The position numbers were made by a program, and so were the translations under genes. DNA of 64,000 nucleotides from Puccinia triticina (taxonomy: Eukaryota; Basidiomycota; Pucciniomycetes; Pucciniales; Pucciniaceae): assembly GCF_026914185.1 (NCBI RefSeq), contig NC_070574.1, positions 3,624,501 through 3,688,500 of the forward strand. The letters are read 5' to 3'. How positions within the stretch are numbered: position 1 is the first letter of the stretch; every line of letters begins with the position of its first letter. The notes beneath the pieces were generated by a model. That model did no database searches. It saw only the letters and a list, made by a program, of their open reading frames with translations, and was not told the DNA's origin. Below are positions 56,370 through 64,000 of this stretch, piece by piece.

Positions 56370-58061
56370 GATTGGGTCTTGAGAAAGTGACCTTTCCTTT
56401 ATTATTCTATTCTTTCACCCTTTTTTCATGTGTCTAGGTTTACCACCACCAATTTCTCATCTTATAATATATGCACGCCTGGTTAGTTGTTAAAGATGTT
56501 GCTTGAGAAAATTCCTGTTTTTGAAGGTGAGCCAAGCAAGTTTATCAATAATTATTTTTTGATTGCTTCTTTTTATGTCATCATGATGTTTTTTTTTTTC
56601 AGGCAAAAATTTCATTGAATCAACATGATATAGGCTACTTTGGTATATACTTTAACAAGATATCAATCCATTCGGGTTCACCAGTCTAAATGCTGATTCC
56701 TTTGATCATTTCGCCCCCTACACAGACAGCGATTATGAGAACAATGTCTAGCTTTTTTGATACCCTCCTCCGCTGCATATACAAGGCAACTTTGCCAACA
56801 ACGGTCGCGAGGTCTGGGCTTCCGACACCGCCAGCGGGCTCTTCCATCACAACCTCCAGCATCCCAAGCCTTCTGACCGTCATTGAAAGGCCTCCAAGAA
56901 GAAACTTGGAAGGTCAGTATCTGTCCCCAACTGTCTGTCAAGGTGCGCCCACGGTCTGGCCTGCTTGTTGGCGTACTTCAGCCCAGCGGGGAACAAGATA
57001 CAAAGACCTGGTGCGAATTTGGTAGATGGCGCCGGCGGCGAGAGTCTCCTGTCTCAACAGCCCTCTGCCCAACAGGAACTTTGCGCTCGCCTTTCAGGCC
57101 AGAAATGTCAACCAGACCGGCTTTTGGGTCTCAGTATGTCATTCATTCATCTACCTTGCGCCTTGCACTCTATCTTCCCCCTCACGCTGATCAGGTCATG
57201 AAGGCCTGGATGTCCCAACCTCCACTCCTCCTTGTCCTCCTTCACCCTCCGGTTAATGACCTGTAAGCTCCTCTCCTGTCTTGCCAACACATATACAACA
57301 ACCCACTCATCTGAGCACTGCTTCCCATGTGTGCACTCAGACAAGCTGGATATATACAGCCCCAAGGCCAAGCTCCTTGTCCCCCTCAAACATCTTGCCT
57401 TGACCACTCCCCACTGTCACAGTCCAGCATCCCACAAGCTCCAACCTACAGGTTTCCTTTGCTACCACCACGGGCAACATCTAAATTTGGACCTGAGCCC
57501 TCCTGGCCCTTGCATATAATTTTGTAGAAACTTGTGCTCTGGACGTTTTAAATTGTAATCCCACTATTCTTTTTTTTCTTATTTATTTCAGTGGGGGCTT
57601 TATGGAAACTTTCCAGAGTATTGGTTCCTCTTTTTGACTCATTGCATGTATGGTATATGCTGTCTTTTTTTTGATGAACTTGGAAATCATAACTGGATTT
57701 TTGGCTCATGAAAATTTATATTCTCATTGATTCTCACAAGTATTGGTTGAAAAAATAAAACTTCTATCTGAGGATGATCTAAAGAAACTAAAGCTAACTA
57801 ATGGAGGGGCTAAATTGAAAGAGGGATAAGTGGGCTGTTGTGTTGGGCTTCAAACTTACAGCGGCGTAGCCGCCTTGGCCTCTAGTAATTAATATATAAA
57901 CTCAAACAAACCACAAACTCTGTACTGAAAAAAAACTCAAATTTTTTGAACTTAAGGAACACAAATTTCAAACTTTTTATTTCTTCTGCCTGCAATTTCA
58001 ATGAAATGCAGCATGAACCCATGAAGTCAGTTTCTGTGAAACTGTGGTTTTAATAAACTTG
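56370..58061. other. No supported gene
   Basis: 56690-57270 has GC-balanced sequence with overlapping short open frames on both strands, which may be a gene relic; reading the minus strand there gives several stops and no domain I recognise. The rest is A+T-rich spacer, including TTTATTTCTTCTGCCTGCAA near 57977. Confidence 0.4.
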
Positions 58062-58391
58062 GATTTTGGAAAATCTTCAATACTATTCCAAAAAAATAAT
58101 GAAAAATCAGAATCAATAGACTTTCATGTGTAAAGAATGATAATGAATGAAAAAAATGAAGTCCAATTTTTTTTCTAGAATTTTATGGGCAGTGAAAATA
58201 CACCAAAAACTGGTTTTTTGTTGGCTGTGGTGCAGTTTTGCACTTTTTAGTGTGTTTTCACTGCCCACAAAATTCCATGATGAATTTTGGACTTCATTTT
58301 TTTCATTCATTATCATTCTTTGCACATTTCAGTCTATTGATTCTGATTGTTCATTATTTTTTTGGAATAGTATTGAAGATTTTCCAAAATC
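58062..58391. mobile_element. 330-bp near-perfect palindrome (foldback MITE)
   Basis: The arms start GATTTTGGAAAATCTTCAAT and extend about 148 bp each, through CTATTCCAAAAAAATAATGA, AATCAGAATCAATAGACT and GAATGAAAAAAATGAAGTCC to GGGCAGTGAAAA. A central loop of about 35 bp remains near 58210-58245. The arms match at roughly nine of ten positions. Transcribed, it would form a long hairpin RNA. No target duplication was recognised. Confidence 0.92.
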
Positions 58392-59214
58392 ATCATTTAA
58401 TGCAAGGAATTTTGCAAATCTTTTGATTTTCCAAATACTTTTTATTTTGTTATATTCATTCTTCTGAAGTAATTTTACACACTTGTTCTTGAATCCTCAT
58501 GCTTCAAGCTTGTGGGTTGGCCTTCTGCCGGAATGAGCTTTTGGGGGTACCAATGTATCTGTCCAGTGACTGTACAATCAAACATGAAATGATATACAAC
58601 TATATATGAAGTATCCATAAATCAGCTTGAACTCATCTTTAACTCAGTAGTAACTAAACAGCACAACAGAACACAAATTTTCTGGAACCAAAGTTTAACT
58701 AAAGTGTCAAGCACCACTCACACACTGTTTGTACCGGAGGGTGATCTCCAGCTGAATGGTGTTGGAACCATTTAAGCCTCCTGTACCTGCTGCTGTGTCC
58801 TTGAAAGAATGTGATTGGTTTGTGATTTGTCACCCTATTGCGCGCACATACAATAGGGTGACAAATTGTAGTCCATCAGGGCAGTTTCATTCCAAACCCT
58901 ATCACCCTCATTTACTTGGCAGAAATCCCCCTCTGGTATGAAAAGTGTCTGATGTGTCTCCCTATATTTTTACGCATATACAATAGGGTGACAAATCACG
59001 CACTTTTCAGACCAGAGGTGAATTTTTGCCAAGTAAATGAGGGTGATAGGTTTTGGAAACAATTCAGCAGGACATGTCCCTCTGGTCTGGAAAGTGTGTG
59101 ACCTGTGTGTAATTTGTTGGGACTTGACTGTAAATGAGGGTATAGATCTTAATGAACTCTACAAGACAATTGATTGATTGGCCAAGCAATAGGACATGGG
59201 GTAGAAGTAAGAGA
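58392..59214. other. No gene seen; short inverted words
   Basis: ATACAATAGGGTGACAAAT occurs twice (about 58848 and 58977). CACCCTCATTTACTTGGCA near 58903 is mirrored by GCCAAGTAAATGAGGGTG near 59027. This suggests a decayed TIR element between them. Confidence 0.5.
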
Positions 59215-59222
59215 AATTTAGA

Positions 59223-60348
59223 GGGGGCATGCTAAATGCACCCCAAGTTTTTACTTCATGGACATCAAAAAGGGGTACAGCTGATGTGTACCCCAAACCA
59301 CTTGGGTTGTACACTTGCACACCCCTGTGAAGATGGGGTACAGTACCTCATACCCCATGGAAGTTGGGGTGAGCCACAGGGTACCCCAAAACAAGTGAAA
59401 TCTATGGTGTACATGGCCATGACACCCCATCATAATGGGGTGCAAACCCCCTGCACTCCAATCTGATACCCTGTGATAGGGGTGAGCCCCTTCACACCCC
59501 AGATGTACATATCCGGCACCCAGCCCGACTTGTCACACCAGTCGCGGCTCGCCACCAAGAGGACAGACCATTGGAGTAGCAACTCCCCTCAATGACCAGC
59601 ACCAACCAATCATCAAGGGGAGTATCAACTCGCCTCAATGACTGCTACTCCCCTCAATGACCAACACCAATTGATCATCGAGGGGAGTTGAAACTCCCCT
59701 TGATTTCTGGTCTCTGTCAGTCATCAAAGGGAGTAGCAACTCCCCTTCATGATCCGTCTGGGTTGGTTACCAAGAGGAGTTGCTACTCCCCTCATTGAGG
59801 GGAGTATCAACTCCCCTCAATGATTGGTTGGTGTTGGTCATTGAGGGGAGTTGCTACTACCCCTAATGACCGGCTTGAAGGGAGTAGCAACTCCCCTTGC
59901 TGACTGGTCTGGGTTGGCCATCAAGAGGAGTTGCTACTCCCCTTGATGACCGGTAGGGACCTGCGACTGAGGAGAGTCCACCTCCTCTCAACGCCTGGTA
60001 TGTGCCGGTCACCAAGGGGAGGTGGGAGTAGCAACTCCCCAACAATTGGTCTGTGCCGGGCATTGATCCGAGTCCACCTGCCCTCAATGACCGCCTCCAG
60101 AAGTGTGTTTGGGGTGCACCGCTCATGTACACCATCTATGTTGGAGTAAAATTGGATTGCACCCCAATATCTAAGCTCTTTTGGAGTTTTGATGCAAGTA
60201 ACCCAATGTTTTTGGGGTGGCCAGGTGGGTACCCCTTGAAGATTGGGGTGTAATTAAGAATACCCCAATTTTGTTGGTGTACCCAGTAGTGTACCCCTTT
60301 TTGTTGGTGTACATGAAGTAAAAACTTGGGGTGCATTTAGCATGCCCC
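59223..60348. mobile_element. MITE with GGGGCATGCTAAATGCAC ends and exact 8-bp TSD (hAT-like)
   Basis: The left end (G)GGGGCATGCTAAATGCACC pairs with GGTGCATTTAGCATGCCCC, continuing through CCAAGTTTTTACTTCATG and GGGGTAC. The flanks AATTTAGA at 59215-59222 and 60349-60356 are identical. The centre (about 59560-60090) is the GAGGGGAGT minisatellite. The element belongs with 52633-53430. Confidence 0.9.
59560..60090. repeat. Minisatellite inside the MITE, GAGGGGAGT/ACTCCCCTC hairpin units
   Basis: Units of about 50 bp alternate a self-complementary part (GAGGGGAGTTGCTACTCCCC) with an inverted pair of the TCAATGACC/GGTCATCAAG type. About ten units, several inverted relative to each other. The ACCGGTCAT wording is shared with the repeats at 51570 and 47285. 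Confidence 0.85.
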
Positions 60349-60356
60349 AATTTAGA

Positions 60357-60843
60357 GGCCAGAAATTCAAGAAGGCCATGAAAGCTAATGATAGATAGGG
60401 AGCAAAATTGATACCTGAATCTTAGAATTGCAAAAGAAAATAGAGATAAAGCCACTTGTAAAGTGACTGGGTGAATTTGAAGCAAAAAAAGAGAAAGAAG
60501 GATGCAGAAGACTGAGTAAACCTTCTCAAAAAAAAAAAAAAAAAAAAAAGAAACAAAAGCAAAAAATATGATGCTAGATTGTGGTTGGCCAACAGTTTCT
60601 CAAAGAATCAGGTGAGTGTCAATGGATGGCTTTCCATTAATTCAACCATCATATGCCAGCCACATCCTTGACATCTTGTGACATATTCCAAATTATTTTC
60701 TGCCTGAGGGATTGATGTTGGCTGTACCACAGCCCGCCGACAGTTTGATTTGACACAGCTAAACTTATATGTCTATGTGTGTATCAACATGAATTGGTCA
60801 GAGGATGTTAAATTTTTACAATCAAGTTTACCTTGGCTGCCTT
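60357..60843. other. 3' flank of the RING-H2 gene
   Basis: An A homopolymer of about 22 occupies 60528-60549. 60670-60843 matches 36430-36615 and so belongs to the segment duplicated with the end of the RING gene. No other gene is seen. Confidence 0.6.
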
Positions 60844-61968
60844 TTAAGCAGCAAGACAGCTGTAACTCACATGGCACTTGGGAAGCTCACTCAACTGCCC
60901 TTGTTGTATGAGTGCAGAGGACAGCCCAAAGTGTGAATCCAAAAGGCCTGATGGCATTGCGGAGACTGGTGCTGCATACATTTGTGGCCCATGTGTAGCC
61001 GCAAACGATATCAGATGGGATGGCGCATAAGTTGGCTCTCCAAACGACTGCCCTTGTTGTAGGACTGCAGAGCCTGGTGGTGAAAACATTTGCGGTGTTT
61101 GTGGAGTCGAAAAGCCTGATGACACGCCGGGTGCCACTGCAGATCCTGGCGGAGCATACGCTGGTGGCCCGTCAGTAGCCGCAAATGATATTGGCTCTCC
61201 AAACGACGCTCCTTGTTGTATGGGTGCAGAGCCTAGCGGTGCATACGTTTGTGGCCCGTGAGTAGCCGCAAACGATATCGGTTCTCCAAACAAGGGTCCT
61301 TGTTGTATGGGTGCAGAGCCTGGCGGTGCATAGGTTTGTGGCCCGTGAGTAGCCGCGAATGATGTGAATGGCAGGCTTCCTGAACCTCCATGATGGGTTG
61401 GTGCATGAGTTGCCTCTCCAGGTCTGCTTACAAAAGTTGTTCTTGCGAGGTTCATGCTCTGTTCTTCCCAGGCTAGCTTCGCTTTGGATGGGCATCGGCA
61501 AAGGGGGCATGAAGCTTTTTCAGCGGCAAAGAAACACCATTGATCCATACAAGATTTATGGAGAGGGTGTCCACATTCTCGCCATGGTTTGATGGGAGTG
61601 CCATCTCTGAGAGGCTCGTAACAAATTGAGCAATCTTCGGCTTCCTATGCACAACAGTTGGTTCATCGTCGGAATGAGCCAAAAAACACCGAGTGAAGGC
61701 ACAGGTGCGCGATGGAAATTTTACATACCTTGATAGACTCGCTCACTGAACGTTTTCTGAGACGTTGTACGGTGTTCGAGGGATGAATCAAGGCCAGTAC
61801 TGGGTCCAACGATTCGGTGGCAGAGTTTCGCACAGTATCAGCCGTGTTTTCTAGTACGGAGTTGGGCAGTTGGGGATTATCCAAAGTAATTAACAGTTGG
61901 TTGTGGCCTGTAGCAAGGCCAGAAATCGGCAATGCTGCTTGAAGAAGCTTTGTCCGGAATGAAGGCAT
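60844..61968 (-). CDS. RING-H2 finger protein with repetitive Gly/Pro/Ala tail (putative E3 ubiquitin ligase)
   Basis: Exon 1 is 61968-61729 and exon 2 is 61644-60844, joined in phase at AAG|GAA (84-nt intron, donor GTATGT), giving 346 aa. Exon 1 (80 aa) starts MPSFRTKLLQAAL and has no known domain. Exon 2 opens with a full RING-H2: EDCSICYEPLRDGTPIKPWRECGHPLHKSCMDQW...KASCPLC, with all eight zinc ligands (C-x2-C, C-x-H, H-x2-C, C-x2-C). Such fingers normally recruit E2 enzymes. The rest consists of five or more diverged ~30-residue repeats built on SFAATHGPQTYAPPGSAPIQQG and FGEP. Substrates and location are not evident. The last codons plus 3' flank are duplicated at 36430-36650. Confidence 0.85.
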
Positions 61969-63227
61969 GATTAAACCTCCCACTTCGACGTGATGAGCAC
62001 TGGACAAAACAGAGATTTCTCACCACAACTAGCATTTTAACTTTGCCGAAAATCATTGCCAAGGATTCGCAGGAATAATGTATCTGATCAAAAATCTATC
62101 GTGGCACTGGATTTCTAGACAACCGGGGGATGATTATGGGATAATTGACCGGCTCAAAATACTGACCTGAGGGCAACTATGGTCATGCAGCAGTTCTTTA
62201 TATACAACGATGGGTGAAATGTTCAACTTTCTTAGCAGCGAGGCAGAGACAGAAACTAAAACAAGATGTTGGGAGACAGTTTGAGTGAAGCTATCATTAT
62301 GTAATATTAACCAGCAACCCTTCTCATTGTCAAATCTAACCCATCGCCCCGGCCGACCACGTGATTTGTTTCCTGAGAAAGCAAAAAGGTTTGGCTGCGC
62401 AGCTCCCCTTTGGAAGCAATCTGACATGCATAAACCTTACTCACAGGTGCATGAGCAACGAAATCAGCATTGCTTTTTTTGCAATGTGAACCCCCCTAAT
62501 TTGTAAAACTTGAGGGCTCACACGGTGTTGAACTTAACACAAGTCCGTGCTCGCGGGGTGCGAGCCCCCTCCCGCCAGGGAGGGACTTGCACGCAATGTC
62601 AAGGTTCTTGCATGAGCAGTACTAAATGGCTGGAAAGACCATAAAACCCGCCAGATGACCCCCAACCACTCTGAAATTTGAGAAGGGGGGGGGGGGGGCA
62701 CTATTGGAATCCTCAGGATTTCCTACATGTCCTGAAAAAAAAGCTGCTGTTGTGTTTGACAAGTAGGTAGGCTCCACTTCCCTTATCTTTTTCTTTGTTG
62801 AGATTCTCAGTTGTAGGTGCTACAGGATCTTGAAATCAAAATACAACAAAACAACACAAAAAACCCAGTCTTCTCAGGCTGCAACCCCAACTTTACAAGC
62901 AAGCCTCTCCTTTGGAGATGCTTCGCGCCTCCTTGGAGAGGATTAGTTAAGCTCAACACAGTCTTGAGTATACTGTCACACCCTGCAGTCCGACACCCAA
63001 ACAAATGCATGCGCAGTCACTGCGAAAGCTGCACAGAGACTCTGGATGTACCCTGAACTTGTGCGGGTGTTGCATCACTGTATGCAACACTGAATTCCAC
63101 ACTGTGTCATCTTAAGGTGTGTATGGACAATTTTTTATTTGATAAGTTTTTCTGATTGATCAGCAACATGCAATCCAGTGCAGCTTGCCATAATTTTATA
63201 TTTCTTTCATAAAGGGCTCAAATTTAG
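61969..63227. other. 5' flank of the RING-H2 gene and gene-free sequence with hairpins
   Basis: No further gene is supported. GC hairpins related to the window-wide family occur at about 62535-62595 (ACAAGTCC...GGGACTTG) and 62895-62950 (CTCTCC-TTT-GGAGA, ...TTAGTTAAGC). An ~12-base G run lies near 62686. Confidence 0.5.
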
Positions 63228-63348
63228 GCTGTGTTTGGCAGTTTAATTATTGTGAATAAATCATTTTGACATGTGACATTATGGCACTGGGTTGTCACAT
63301 GTCACAATTATTTATTGTGCAATAATCACGCTGCCAAACACGGCCAAA
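63228..63348. mobile_element. ~120-bp hairpin MITE
   Basis: GGCTGTGTTTGGCAG at the left pairs with CTGCCAAACACGGCC at the right. The inner arms TTAATTATTGTGAATAAATC / ATTATTTATTGTGCAATAAT and GACATGTGACA / TGTCACATGTC also pair. The loop is about 14 nt. TA-like flanks (TTTA left, AAAC right) do not give a clear target duplication. Confidence 0.8.
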
Positions 63349-63390
63349 CCTTCAAAGTTTGTAAATTTTAATTGTGAACCCTGTTGTCAC

Positions 63391-63588
63391 TCAAGGCTTG
63401 AACCCAGGCGGAATTGGGCCGAGAGGAGGAAGATGTTGCTGAGCCTTGTCCAAAACTGAGAAATTAGGAAGAGGGCTTTGGAAGGGAGTTACAAATGATT
63501 GACCAGCAAGGTGTTCAAAGGAATTAGGATTTGGGGAAGGAGGTAACAACATGCGGAGAGGGAGTATTGGGGAAGAATTGTTGGACAT
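63391..63588 (-). other. Short open frame, possible retroelement gag N-terminus
   Basis: The minus strand reads MSNNSSPILPLRMLLPPSPN to ...PPLGPIPPGFKP, 65 codons, Pro/Ser-rich. Copia gag proteins in this window also begin with a short Ser/Pro-rich stretch, but no diagnostic motif is present. The preceding 400 bases to the window end are A+T-rich with nothing recognised. Confidence 0.25.
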
Positions 63589-64000
63589 TTTATGCTTGAT
63601 GGGCTGGATTAAGAGTACATTATAATTGAGAGATGGGAGGCCGAAGATTTGACGATGATAAAGAAATGGACTTTATGTTTATTTGATGATAATGCTGGAA
63701 GATTGACAAGATTTAAGTAAATTAAATTTGATGATGTAGATGATGATGGAAAAAACAAAGATAGCCAAAAAGAAAATATGAATATCTACGGTTGAAGATT
63801 GTGATATAATTGGAAGAGCAGCCCTATTACTCTTACTTCTTTAATAGCTATGAACAAACTCAAGAGAGAATGTTGCTTATGTTCAGATGTAATAAGGGGT
63901 AGTCTATCTTCAAATGATAAATAAAATCTTGAAGGGTAACTTGATAGGGTTTGATTTCTGTTTAGAATTGGATGATGATGAAAACAATAGAACAAATAAT
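63589..64000. other. No gene seen to window end
   Basis: A+T-rich sequence with GATGATG words. If the frame at 63588 is a gag start, this could be its leader. Confidence 0.4.

Overview
This window is gene-poor, repeat-rich nuclear DNA from a fungus. The five host genes have short GT-AG introns (about 49-140 nt). They encode eukaryotic or fungal families: COG4, a CAAX-tailed G-protein gamma subunit, a fungal Dsf2-like Sel1-repeat protein, porphobilinogen synthase and a RING-H2 protein, plus one small secreted cysteine-rich protein. Most of the sequence is transposon debris. Overall style and the retroelement proteins suggest a basidiomycete, most likely a rust fungus (Pucciniales); that placement is inference from family resemblance, not a computed result.

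Layout. 1-5.5 kb: decayed Ty1/copia element on the minus strand, interrupted by a ~960 bp insertion. 5.6-10.3 kb: terminal-inverted-repeat (TIR) elements and a second copia gag fragment on the plus strand. 9.8-13.6 kb: broken DIRS-like reverse transcriptase and RNase H. 14-19.3 kb: duplications, minisatellites and hairpins. 19.5-24.8 kb: a gene island (COG4, G gamma, secreted cysteine-rich protein). 25-30.4 kb: nested TIR elements and degenerate minisatellite. 30.9-33.4 kb: Dsf2-like gene on the minus strand. 34-37.2 kb: probable LTR, minisatellite, and a 28-bp hairpin satellite. 37.2-41.7 kb: LINE with gag, endonuclease, RT and RNase H. 43.3-44.7 kb: HEM2. 45-61 kb: MITEs, a second hairpin satellite, a miniature LTR element with a tRNA-like sequence in its LTRs, and palindromes. 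60.8-62 kb: RING-H2 gene on the minus strand. 62-64 kb: hairpins and unassigned sequence.

The most unusual content is in the repeats. (1) Five or six elements share TIRs beginning CAA(C), are built largely from GCTACGCTA- or GTAACG-like words, and carry 7-bp target duplications; for one the empty target site is also in the window. (2) A 569-bp LTR element and a solo LTR, both with 5-bp target duplications, carry a tRNA-like sequence with A and B boxes inside the LTR, an architecture comparable to the 5S-bearing Cassandra elements of plants. (3) Two arrays of a 28-bp unit that is itself a perfect hairpin lie 10 kb apart in opposite orientation with a shared ~57-bp flank. The host genes look like unrelated housekeeping and signalling genes; no operon-like cooperation is evident.
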